Assembly: GCA_013816725.1 (NCBI GenBank) | Contig: JACDEA010000006.1 | Location: 1-18,090, forward strand | From: Actinomycetota bacterium | Lineage (GTDB): Bacteria; Actinomycetota; Acidimicrobiia; Acidimicrobiales; JACDEA01 | Length of the DNA stretch: 18,090 nt | Direction of reading: 5' to 3' | In this document: positions 1 through 6,354 of the stretch, piece after piece | Layout: every line of letters begins with the position of its first letter | How positions within the stretch are numbered: position 1 is the stretch's first letter | Translations under genes and position numbers: made by a program | The notes under the pieces: model-generated | Seen by the model: only the letters and a program-made list of their open reading frames with translations | Databases searched by the model: none | What the model was told of the DNA's origin: nothing

Positions 1-127
1 CACGAACCCCAAACTCACCGTCGAGGACGTGCGCGACAACTGGGACCAGATCCGTTCCGAGGACGGCTACACCGTTCCGACCGGGCCGGGCGACGAGTTC
101 GCCGCCCTGATGAAGGCGTTCACCTAA
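1..127 (+). CDS. C-terminal fragment, possibly SDR-family oxidoreductase
   Basis: An open frame enters from the left edge and ends at TAA 125-127, giving about 41 residues (TNPKLTVEDVRDNW..., ending FAALMKAFT). Codon use is typical of the window, with G or C in most third positions, so it looks like a real gene end. The tail resembles the C-terminal extension of some actinobacterial short-chain dehydrogenases (a 'LTVEDVRDNWD.I' stretch followed by 'DEFAALMK'). No catalytic part is inside the window, so this is only a family impression. It converges with the lipoprotein gene, whose stop codon lies 17 nt downstream. Coding status is fairly sure; function is uncertain. Confidence 0.5.
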   Translation, partial: TNPKLTVEDVRDNWDQIRSEDGYTVPTGPGDEFAALMKAFT

Positions 128-130
128 CAG

Positions 131-147
131 CTAGCGCGAGTCGCTAG
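131..147. terminator. Short stem-loop between convergent genes
   Basis: CTAGCG (131-136) and CGCTAG (142-147) form a perfect 6-bp stem with a 5-nt loop, in the gap between the + strand gene ending at 127 and the minus strand gene ending at 144. The right arm contains the lipoprotein stop codon. The position suits a bidirectional terminator, but there is no T-run on either strand and the stem is short, so this is only a candidate. Confidence 0.25.
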
Positions 148-860
148 ACGTTCTCGGGCCAGTCGTATGCCTTGGGGATGGTCTTGGGGGCGGCACCGAT
201 GACGATCGAGACTTCGCGGTGTCGGGCTAGCTCGATCGACTCGGGCGCGCCGGTGAACTTCTCGCCGTCGACGTAGAACGCCACCGGCTTGGTCGCCCGG
301 CAGTAACTCCCGATGCAAGCGGCGTCGAGCCGCACGTCCCACTCGATGAACAGCTGGCCCAGCGTGAACGTCGCCGGCTTGTCGTTCTCGACGTGGATGA
401 TGCCGCTGTCGTCATGGGTGTGCAGCGGTGACAGCACACCCTCGGCCCGGTCGATGCCGAGATCGGGCGGGACCTTCTGGGCCTGGCCGTCGACGAACAC
501 GTCGAGGTGCGAGTGGACGTGGTACTCGAGCCGTTCGTTGGGCAAGGCGGGCAGCCCGGCGCGACGGATCAGCGCGGAGACTTTGCGCGTGGGCGCCGGA
601 AACGGTGCCTCGATGACCCGACCGGGCGCGGCCGTAGTCGTCACGCCGGCGGTGGTCGGTACCGGCGGGCCGGCGTCACCCGGGGCGTCGTCGATGCCGA
701 TGGGACTGCGCGTCGTGCTCGTGCGGCGCGCTGATGAGTCCGACGACTTGCCATTGCCGCAGGCGGCGAGTGCGAGCGCGACGGCAGCGACGGCGCCCAC
801 GACCCGCAGCAATGCCGGCGTTGACGTGCGCGTGCTTGCGTTCGGCGACACCGACGACAT
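144..860 (-). CDS. Secreted His-rich lipoprotein, function unknown
   Basis: Predicted 238-residue lipoprotein. The N-terminus has a basic stretch (R11, R19), a hydrophobic core (VVGAVAAVALALAA) and a lipobox ending at C34, so it should be exported and lipid-anchored outside the membrane. Residues about 40-90 are a Ser/Thr/Pro-rich linker. The conserved-looking domain (about 105-238) has an HVHSH cluster (H114, H116, H118), then LHTHDDSG (H147, H149) and IIHVE (H156), and a close cysteine pair (C182, C187). I recall this HxHxH...LHTHD...GIIHVE pattern in uncharacterised actinobacterial proteins but know no proven function; metal binding is an inference from histidine spacing. I chose ATG 860 over an in-frame TTG at 878 because a TAACCT box sits exactly 7 nt upstream and the signal peptide begins naturally there. 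It is divergent from the Nudix-like gene. Confidence 0.75.
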   Translation of the reverse strand: MSSVSPNASTRTSTPALLRVVGAVAAVALALAACGNGKSSDSSARRTSTTRSPIGIDDAPGDAGPPVPTTAGVTTTAAPGRVIEAPFPAPTRKVSALIRRAGLPALPNERLEYHVHSHLDVFVDGQAQKVPPDLGIDRAEGVLSPLHTHDDSGIIHVENDKPATFTLGQLFIEWDVRLDAACIGSYCRATKPVAFYVDGEKFTGAPESIELARHREVSIVIGAAPKTIPKAYDWPENV

Positions 861-867
861 CGGCGGC

Positions 868-873
868 AGGTTA
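868..873 (-). promoter_or_regulatory. Candidate -10 box (TAACCT) for leaderless lipoprotein mRNA
   Basis: On the minus strand TAACCT lies exactly 7 nt before ATG 860. The same TANNNT-N7-ATG layout recurs at several other starts in this window. No Shine-Dalgarno precedes the ATG, which fits a leaderless transcript. No good -35 is visible. Confidence 0.35.
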
Positions 874-903
874 CGCAAGTGTTTGACATCGCCGGGCGCA
901 GTA

Positions 904-919
904 TGTGAATGTATTCACA
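904..919. promoter_or_regulatory. Perfect 16-bp palindrome, probable operator
   Basis: TGTGAAT-GT-ATTCACA is a perfect inverted repeat (7-bp arms, 2-bp centre) in the 64-bp divergent gap between the lipoprotein gene (ATG 860, minus) and the Nudix-like gene (ATG 925, plus). Its right arm overlaps TATTCA (912-917), which lies 7 nt before ATG 925 and is the likely -10, so a bound regulator would block that promoter. The AT-rich core is unusual against the surrounding GC-rich sequence. The symmetry suits a dimeric repressor such as the TetR, GntR or ArsR types; I cannot assign the family, and no regulator gene is adjacent. Confidence 0.6.
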
Positions 920-924
920 AGCTA

Positions 925-1371
925 ATGCCAGACCGAACAGGACTCCGCTCGCCGTGGGATGGGTTGTTCATCAGCGAGGACCCGCCCCACGGCGCCACCG
1001 TGATCGTGTTCCGCCGTGATACCGCCGGAGAGATCGTGTTCCTGATCCTTCACCGGGCGCGCCGCGCCGACGCCGACGGCGCATGGGAGTGGGGCCCGCC
1101 CGCCGGTGTGCGCCTGCCGGGTGAGTCGGTCGAGGCCTGCGCGCAACGCGAGCTGGATGACCAGACCGGGCTCCACCTGGAGCTGCACCAGGTCCCGCTC
1201 GACCCGGCATGGGCCTCGTACTGGGCCGAGGCGCCGGCCGACGTGACCGTATCCCTCGCCCGCGACCACGACGCGGTCGAGTGGGTTCCGCTGGCCGACG
1301 CCGTGGCCCGTTGCCGCCCGGCGATCGTGGCCGAGCAGTTCCAAGCGCTGGCCGCCGCGTCCGCCGCGTAG
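925..1371 (+). CDS. Nudix-like hydrolase with degenerate Nudix box
   Basis: 148-residue protein with the shape of a small Nudix domain: a strand segment GATVIVFRR (23-31), then a helix region G61-VRLPG-E67-SVEACAQ-REL-DDQTGL. The Nudix consensus is GX5EX7REUXEEXGU. Here the first Gly, the first Glu and the RE pair are present, but the two glutamates that normally help hold the catalytic metal are Asp and Gln (DDQTG). The fold is therefore likely, while hydrolysis of a nucleoside-diphosphate-linked substrate is uncertain. A longer frame opens at 313 but lies antisense to the lipoprotein gene, so I start at ATG 925. There is no Shine-Dalgarno, and the TATTCA box 7 nt upstream suggests a leaderless message, probably controlled by the overlapping palindrome. 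The nitroreductase gene follows after 11 nt. Confidence 0.75.
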   Translation: MPDRTGLRSPWDGLFISEDPPHGATVIVFRRDTAGEIVFLILHRARRADADGAWEWGPPAGVRLPGESVEACAQRELDDQTGLHLELHQVPLDPAWASYWAEAPADVTVSLARDHDAVEWVPLADAVARCRPAIVAEQFQALAAASAA

Positions 1372-1374
1372 CGT
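1369..1374 (+). promoter_or_regulatory. Candidate -10 box (TAGCGT) before nitroreductase
   Basis: TAGCGT includes the stop codon of the Nudix-like gene and lies 8 nt before ATG 1383. The same GCGTAGCG context occurs before the PAP2 gene at 12352. No Shine-Dalgarno is seen before ATG 1383. It could be an internal leaderless promoter or chance overlap with the stop codon. Confidence 0.3.
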
Positions 1375-1382
1375 CGGCGGCC

Positions 1383-2030
1383 ATGACCCTCGACCTCACA
1401 CCTGACGAACTCCTGACGACGACCCGCGCGGTACGCAAGCGGCTCGATCTCGAACGCCCGGTCGAGCGGTCGGTGATCGAGGAGTGCGTCAGGATCGCTA
1501 TGCAGGCCCCCACGGGCTCGAACGCGCAGGGGTGGCACTTCGTCTTCGTCGAGGACCCCGCCAAGAAGAAGGCGCTGGCCGACCTGTACGGACAGAACTT
1601 CGATCCGTACTTCGGCAGCGCGGCACCGACGCAGTATCCCGAGGGCGACACCCGAGGCGAACGCCAGGAGTTCGTACGCGGCTCGGCCATGTACCTGCGC
1701 CAGCACTTCCACGAGGTCCCGGTGATGATGATCCCTTGCATCACCGGACGCCTGCCCGACGGCACCCCCGCGTGGATCCACGCCAGCGTGTGGGGATCGC
1801 TACTGCCGGCGGTGTGGAGCTTCATGCTTGCGGCGCGCGCACGGGGTCTGGGCACGGCGTGGACGACGTTGCACCTGCCGAACGAGCGCGAGGCCGCCGA
1901 CCTGCTCGGTATCCCCTACGACAAGGTCATGCAGGGCGGCCTCATCCCGATCGCCTACACCAAGGGAACTGACTTCAAGCCGGCGCCGCGGCTGCCGGTG
2001 GACCAAATCGTGCACTGGAACGAGTGGTAA
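1383..2030 (+). CDS. Nitroreductase-family flavoprotein
   Basis: 215-residue protein of the FMN-dependent nitroreductase superfamily, which reduces nitro compounds, quinones or other electrophiles with NAD(P)H. Family marks are TTRAVRKRLD (13-22), the N-terminal helix that contacts FMN phosphate, APTGSNAQGWHF (42-53), also in the flavin site, and the late segment GSLLPAVWSFMLAARARGLGTAWTT, the conserved dimer-core helix with its Gly-rich end. Length is normal for the family. It ends HWNEW, and its stop overlaps the GTG start of the UbiB-like gene by 7 nt, so the two are probably translationally coupled. The natural substrate cannot be read from sequence. Confidence 0.88.
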   Translation: MTLDLTPDELLTTTRAVRKRLDLERPVERSVIEECVRIAMQAPTGSNAQGWHFVFVEDPAKKKALADLYGQNFDPYFGSAAPTQYPEGDTRGERQEFVRGSAMYLRQHFHEVPVMMIPCITGRLPDGTPAWIHASVWGSLLPAVWSFMLAARARGLGTAWTTLHLPNEREAADLLGIPYDKVMQGGLIPIAYTKGTDFKPAPRLPVDQIVHWNEW

Positions 2031-3454
2031 CCAAGCGGGCGTTGGCCGGCGGCGTCGTCGGCGTCGCGCTCGGCGCGTGGCTCTCGTCGCGACGACCGGC
2101 TTCGGTCCGCCGTCAACGGAACGTCGATGTGGCCAAGCTCGGGTCGCGCGTGGGCGCCGACTGGGCGGCGCACCGGGCCCGGCGCGTGTTCGCGTCGGCT
2201 GAACGCCGCGAGCAGCTCGACACGGAGTTCGAGCTGCGTTCGGCTGAACAGGTCGTTGCCGCGCTGGGCAACATGAAGGGCGCGCTCATGAAGCTGGGCC
2301 AGATGGCCAGCTACGTCGACGAGAGCGTGCCGGCGCCGATCCGCGAAGCGCTGGCCCAACTCCAGCAGGACGCGCCGCCGATGAGCGCCGAACTTGCCGC
2401 ACAGGTGATCGAAGAGGAGCTGCGCCGCCAACCCGACAAGATCTTCGCCGAGTGGGATCCCGTCCCGATCGCCGCTGCGTCGATCGGACAAGTGCACCGG
2501 GCCATCACCCACGACGACGTCGCCGTCGCCGTCAAGGTGCAGTACCCCGGCGTCGACGAGGCGATCCGCGCCGACCTCGACAACTCCGCCGCCCTCACCA
2601 ACTTCGCGTCCATGGCTTTCCCAGGTTTCGACGCCGAGCCGTTCATCGCCGAACTGCGTTCCCGCCTGCTCGAGGAGCTGGACTACCGGCGTGAGGCCGA
2701 GAACCAGCAGCTGTTCGTCGACTTCTATGAAGGCCACCCGTTCATCGCCATCCCGCGGGTCGTCCCCGAGCTGTCCGCCAGCCGGGTCCTCACGACCGAA
2801 CTGGCGGCCGGGGCCCGCTTCGCCGAACTCGACAACTGGAGCCAAGACGAACGCGACCTGGCCGGTGAGGCGATATTCCGGTTCGTCTTCCGCGGGCTCT
2901 ACCACATGCACGCGTTCAACGGCGATCCTCATCCGGGGAACTACTTGTTCTCGCCGGGTGGTCGGGTGACGTTCCTCGACTTCGGTCTGGTCAAGCGGTT
3001 CGATCCGACCGAGATCACCATGTTCGAACGCATGGCCAAGGCGCTGGTCATCGAGCGCGACATCCCCACGTACAAGGCCGTCCTCGAGGAGTCGGGCGTC
3101 CTCAAGCCGGGACTCCCGATGAGCGACGACCGCATCGTCGACTACTTCGGCTACTTCTACGAACCAGTACTCGACGACGGCGAGTGGACATTCACCACCG
3201 ACTACGCGTCACAGGCTCTCGCCCGCCTCATGCCGATGCCGGGCGGCGAGTTCCCCGAGATCCGGTCCTTCGGCAACCTCCCGCCGGCGTTCGTCCTGAT
3301 CCAGCGGATCAACCTCGGGATGTCGGCGGTCCTGGCCCATCTCCACGCCGCCGGTAACTGGCGCGCCATCGCCGAGGAGATCTGGCCGTTCGTCGACGGC
3401 CCTCCGTCAACGGAACTCGGACGCCAAGAGGCGGCCTGGCGCGCTACGCGTTAG
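2024..3454 (+). CDS. ABC1/UbiB/AarF-family atypical kinase-like protein
   Basis: 476-residue member of the ABC1 (UbiB/ADCK) family, atypical kinase-like ATPases linked to quinone and lipid metabolism at membranes. Visible family motifs in order are KLGQ (90-93, the KxGQ motif), the Ala-rich loop AAASIGQVH (150-158), VAVKVQYPG with ATP-binding K171, EELDYRREAENQ (218-229), FNGDPHPGN (298-306) holding the catalytic-loop Asp and Asn, and FLDFGLVKRF (317-326) with the metal-binding DFG. All key residues look intact. Residues 6-22 form one short hydrophobic stretch. The start is GTG 2024, overlapping the nitroreductase stop; no ATG exists nearby. The gene pairs a flavoprotein with a quinone-linked kinase family, suggesting redox or quinone metabolism, but that link is inferred. 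Confidence 0.88.
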   Translation: MVTKRALAGGVVGVALGAWLSSRRPASVRRQRNVDVAKLGSRVGADWAAHRARRVFASAERREQLDTEFELRSAEQVVAALGNMKGALMKLGQMASYVDESVPAPIREALAQLQQDAPPMSAELAAQVIEEELRRQPDKIFAEWDPVPIAAASIGQVHRAITHDDVAVAVKVQYPGVDEAIRADLDNSAALTNFASMAFPGFDAEPFIAELRSRLLEELDYRREAENQQLFVDFYEGHPFIAIPRVVPELSASRVLTTELAAGARFAELDNWSQDERDLAGEAIFRFVFRGLYHMHAFNGDPHPGNYLFSPGGRVTFLDFGLVKRFDPTEITMFERMAKALVIERDIPTYKAVLEESGVLKPGLPMSDDRIVDYFGYFYEPVLDDGEWTFTTDYASQALARLMPMPGGEFPEIRSFGNLPPAFVLIQRINLGMSAVLAHLHAAGNWRAIAEEIWPFVDGPPSTELGRQEAAWRATR

Positions 3455-3500
3455 CTGCCGGCGGCAGGCGCCGCTTGGGATCGTCCGCCGCTGGACCGGC

Positions 3501-3965
3501 GTGGGGTGGGTCGCCGTCATACGGGTGTATCGCGGGTGGCCGGACGTCGCCAACGCGCTGACCGTGCTTACTCGCCAGGACCACGCCCCCGGCTCCATCG
3601 CTGTCGTCAACGGCAGCGATGACTGTTCAGCAGCGGTCGGGCGCGAGTTCGCCCACGTCGGTGATCGACGCGCCCGCCACCTGGGATCGGGAGCGATCAA
3701 CCTCGGCTTCGAGGCGGTCGCCGACATGACGGACCTCCTCGCGCTCACGCAAGACGCGTGCTGGCGACAACGCGCTCGGCGTCCTCAGCAGCCGCTCGCC
3801 TACGACGCGTCGATTGAAGCGATGGCGCGGTCGGGTCGGACACCGGTGGAGGCCGAATGCGATGTCCTCAGATCGCCGGCGATTTCGCCCGCCCAGGTCA
3901 CTCGCTCATGTAGCGCAGACGTCAGTCGACAAGGGCGATGTCCCACGCCAACAACGGTCGGATAA
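3501..3965 (+). pseudogene. Decayed family-2 glycosyltransferase relic
   Basis: The + strand frame from GTG 3501 (154 codons) begins with a recognisable GT2 N-terminus: WVAVIRVYRGWPDVANAL, LTRQDHAPGSIAVVNGSDD, AINLGFEAV and LLALTQDA. These match the usual GT2 order: Rossmann strand, LxSLxxQ, IxVVDNGSxD, NLGF and LLxxxDA. Several elements are damaged. The DNGS motif reads VNGS, the spacing before NLGF is odd, and similarity stops near 3762, with possible residual similarity in another frame (near AVGSDTGG, about 3828-3860). A working GT2 would need at least another 100-150 residues, but the frame runs into the 3' end of the convergent ATPase gene (stop at 3922). I read it as an eroded gene of the neighbouring glycan locus. 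A short functional protein cannot be ruled out. This relic fills the otherwise gene-free stretch 3455-3921. Confidence 0.65.
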
Positions 3966-5196
3966 CACCCGGCCACTCGCCACCCCAGTTGGCGCGCGCT
4001 CCTCGCCCTGTACCTGGATCGACCACCTGGAAGGAAACCGCGTCACGAACGGCCAGGTGCTCAATCGACGAGCCGCTCGTGACCAACACATTCACGAAGT
4101 AGCGGCCCTCGGCGAGGAGGTTGGCGGGAACGGTGCATCGAGCGCGGACGACGCCCTTGCGGCGCGGCTGATTCCGCCAGGCGTGATTGACAATGTCTGC
4201 GGAATTGAACAGGTGGGTGCCCTGCTCGTCGAACAGTTGCAGCGTGACGAGCGGCGAGATGTTCTCGGGTCCGACATGCCAGTACTCGGTCTCGACGGTG
4301 AAGGCGCGCTCGATGTCGATCTCGTCGGTAACCCTCCCGTCGCCGCCCAATACGGTGACCGACCGCAGCTTGGCCACGTCGTCGCCCGGCGCCCGCTCCA
4401 CGTCATCGGCGTCGGTTCGCCATGCCGCGGCCGTCGACGTGTCGTCCTCCAGGTACGCATGCACGGCGTCCTGTGGTGACCCGTCGAACCGAACCCCCCC
4501 TCTTTCCAGCACGATGACCCGTTCACAGAATCTCAGAACCGTCGGCATGCTGTGCGATACGAACACAACCGTCCGGCCGCCCCGCGCCAGGCCGTCCATC
4601 TGACCCAGGCACTTGCGCTGGAACTCGACGTCACCGACGGCAAGCACTTCGTCGACGAGCAGCACGTCGGGTTCAAGGTGCGCCGCTATCGCAAACGCAA
4701 GACGCAGGTACATCCCACTCGAATAACGCTTGACCGGCGTGCCGAGGAAGTCCGAGACGCCGGCGAAGGCGACGATGTCGTCGAGCTTGGCGGCAATTTC
4801 TCGGTGGCCCATCCCGAGGATCGCACCGGCGAGGTAGATGTTCTCGCGCCCCGTCAGCTCCGGGTGAAAGCCGGTCCCGACCTCCAACAGAGCGCCCACC
4901 CGGCCGCGTAGCTCGATGCGACCCTCGGTCGGGGTCGTGACACGAGCGAGCACTTTCAGCAGCGTGGACTTGCCCGCACCGTTGCGGCCGATGACGCCGA
5001 CGCGCTCGCCGGCGGCGACATCGAAGGTCAGGTCGCGGATCGCCCAGAGCGACTCGCCCGCGGTGTCGCGACGTCGGCGCAGCACACGGTCGAGGAGGTC
5101 CTCACTCAACGCACGTCCGCGGAAACCCGAGGCGTGATGTCCTAAGCGATAGCGCTTGCCAACCGATTGAACGCTGATCGCGGCATCAGATGACAT
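3922..5196 (-). CDS. Wzt-like ABC transporter ATP-binding protein for surface polysaccharide
   Basis: 424-residue ATPase of the Wzt/TagH type that powers export of lipid-linked O-antigen or teichoic-acid-like glycans. The nucleotide-binding domain has Walker A GRNGAGKST (70-78), signature KRYSSGM (156-162), Walker B VLLVDE (178-183) and the H-loop SH (214-215). Residues about 270-424 form an extra C-terminal domain typical of Wzt, which binds the glycan end in known examples, closing with GGEWPGVIRPLLAW. The start is ATG 5196, overlapping the permease stop by 11 nt; a TTG at 5202 is also in frame. Permease and ATPase form one transporter and are surely co-transcribed. The gene is convergent with the GT2 relic. 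Confidence 0.92.
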   Translation of the reverse strand: MSSDAAISVQSVGKRYRLGHHASGFRGRALSEDLLDRVLRRRRDTAGESLWAIRDLTFDVAAGERVGVIGRNGAGKSTLLKVLARVTTPTEGRIELRGRVGALLEVGTGFHPELTGRENIYLAGAILGMGHREIAAKLDDIVAFAGVSDFLGTPVKRYSSGMYLRLAFAIAAHLEPDVLLVDEVLAVGDVEFQRKCLGQMDGLARGGRTVVFVSHSMPTVLRFCERVIVLERGGVRFDGSPQDAVHAYLEDDTSTAAAWRTDADDVERAPGDDVAKLRSVTVLGGDGRVTDEIDIERAFTVETEYWHVGPENISPLVTLQLFDEQGTHLFNSADIVNHAWRNQPRRKGVVRARCTVPANLLAEGRYFVNVLVTSGSSIEHLAVRDAVSFQVVDPGTGRGARANWGGEWPGVIRPLLAWDIALVD

Positions 5197-6022
5197 CGGC
5201 AAAAAACGGTTCCGAACGGTGGAAGTAGATGAGGCCCGACATTAGAGCCGCGAGAGTGACCGCGAGTGACACGAGCAGCTCGCGCCCGGGGCGCGGCCCC
5301 CCGATCACGCACCAGCGGAAGCCTTCGATGACACTCGTCATCGGGTTGAGCGCGAGCCACGGTCGCATCCTTTGCGGAACGAGGCTGGCCGGATAGGCGA
5401 CGGGTGTGGCGAAGAGCCACAGCTGCATGAGCAGCGTCAACCCGTAGCGAACGTCGCGGTAGGCGACGTTGAGCGGCGCCAGCCACGTGGCCGCGGCCGT
5501 CGCCACGAGCATCGCCAACAGGAGGAACGCGGGCGCGAGCAGCAACGTCACGTGGACGCCGATCCCGTACACCGCGGCGACGCCGACCAGCAGGCACGAC
5601 GCAATGACAACGTCGGGTAGCCACGCCAGAGCGGTGCCCACCGGAAGGACGATCCGCGGGAACCACACCTTCGACAGCACAGCGCCACTGGCCACGAGAC
5701 TCTCGCTCCCGGCGGTCGTGGCATTGTTGAAAAAGGTCCATGGGACCAACCCCGCCAGCACGAACGGCACGTACGGTATCCCGTCGGACGGCAACTTGGC
5801 CAGGCGGCCCAGGAAGATCGTGAACACGACGGTCATGAGCACCGGCTGAAGCACCGCCCAGGCGAACCCGAGCGCGGTTTGCTTGTACCGGGCCGTAAAG
5901 TCTCGCCAGGCGAAGAAGCCCAGAAGCTCCCGGTAGGCCCAGATCTCACGGACGTTGAGGCCGATGCCACGACGCTTCGCGTCGATGACGGCGATAGAAG
6001 CTCGGTGAGGCGTCGTCGACAT
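5186..6022 (-). CDS. Wzm-like ABC-2 permease for polysaccharide export
   Basis: 278-residue membrane protein of the ABC-2/Wzm family. It starts with a cytosolic amphipathic region containing IWAYRELLGFFAWRDFTARYKQT, the conserved segment before helix 1, followed by LGFAWAVLQPVLMTVVFTIFLG. About six membrane segments follow, with the characteristic PYVPFVLAGLVPWTFF, VWFPRIVLPV and LNPMTSVIEGFRW. With the overlapping ATPase it forms the transporter. The frame is open upstream to 6178 but the N-terminal part of that extension has no family similarity; ATG 6022 gives the usual Wzm length. A GATACT box 9 nt upstream suggests its own promoter, lying inside the methyltransferase relic. Confidence 0.92.
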   Translation of the reverse strand: MSTTPHRASIAVIDAKRRGIGLNVREIWAYRELLGFFAWRDFTARYKQTALGFAWAVLQPVLMTVVFTIFLGRLAKLPSDGIPYVPFVLAGLVPWTFFNNATTAGSESLVASGAVLSKVWFPRIVLPVGTALAWLPDVVIASCLLVGVAAVYGIGVHVTLLLAPAFLLLAMLVATAAATWLAPLNVAYRDVRYGLTLLMQLWLFATPVAYPASLVPQRMRPWLALNPMTSVIEGFRWCVIGGPRPGRELLVSLAVTLAALMSGLIYFHRSEPFFADVI

Positions 6023-6031
6023 GGCCCCGTC

Positions 6032-6037
6032 AGTATC
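6032..6037 (-). promoter_or_regulatory. Candidate -10 box (GATACT) before exporter permease
   Basis: On the minus strand GATACT (four of six matches to TATAAT) lies 9 nt before ATG 6022, at the edge of the methyltransferase relic. No Shine-Dalgarno is visible. If used, it would let the exporter pair be expressed independently of the upstream glycosyltransferase-ligase genes. Confidence 0.3.
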
Positions 6038-6049
6038 GCCGCGACGACG

Positions 6050-6350
6050 CGGCGCGTCGCAGCACCGACGCGATAGTCCCGCCCATGTTCGAGCACGTGG
6101 ATGGCGAGGAGTTCGGCGACCGACTTGTCGCGAAGCGGGAGCGTCCACACCTCGCCACACGGTCGAGGTCCGCGGCACGGTCGTAGTTGAAGTGAAGGTA
6201 CCCGTGGAAAGGTGACGCCCGGCTGCCCGCCTGCACGCGCGGCAGCTCCGCGTTGGTGGCGTTCAAGGGCCAGCGATCTCGGAGTCGGCTGCGAACCACT
6301 GCGAAAGCGTTCGGATGGCCGCGTACCCAACGGGCCACCGCTGGCTTCAT
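6050..6350 (-). pseudogene. Truncated, frameshifted SAM-methyltransferase relic
   Basis: Two minus-strand frames join into the start of a small SAM-dependent methyltransferase. From ATG 6350 one frame reads to about 6153 and includes VQAGSRASPFHGYLHFNYD, the place of the usual 'GSG..PlpGyvNvDyd' SAM-binding loop. The next frame then gives EVWTLPLRDKSVAELLAIHVLEH (about 6153-6085), the classic motif before 'HVLEH'. A one-base loss near 6153 explains the switch; adding one G would read DRVAEVWTLPLRD. The loop glycine is also Arg (GSR). After HVLEH the similarity ends in both frames, and the permease starts at 6022, so the C-terminal half is missing. It fills the gene-free stretch 6023-6354 and lies between the ligase and permease genes. 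The frameshift could be a sequencing error, but the truncation cannot. Confidence 0.7.
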
Positions 6351-6354
6351 GCGC

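Noticed and set aside
883..888. Perfect TTGACA -35-like hexamer upstream of the Nudix-like gene
   Set aside because: No -10 lies at 16-18 nt; the best -10 candidate (TATTCA, 912-917) is 23 nt away. Possibly chance.
313..924. Long N-terminal extension of the Nudix-like frame
   Set aside because: It runs antisense through the lipoprotein gene, has no family similarity, and ATG 925 gives a normal small Nudix length.
1955..2932. 325-residue minus-strand open frame
   Set aside because: Shadow of the nitroreductase end and the ABC1/UbiB gene, whose kinase motifs on the + strand are intact.
3455..3467. CTGCC-GGC-GGCAG stem-loop just after the UbiB-like stop
   Set aside because: Five-bp stem with a 3-nt loop and no T-run; too weak to call a terminator.
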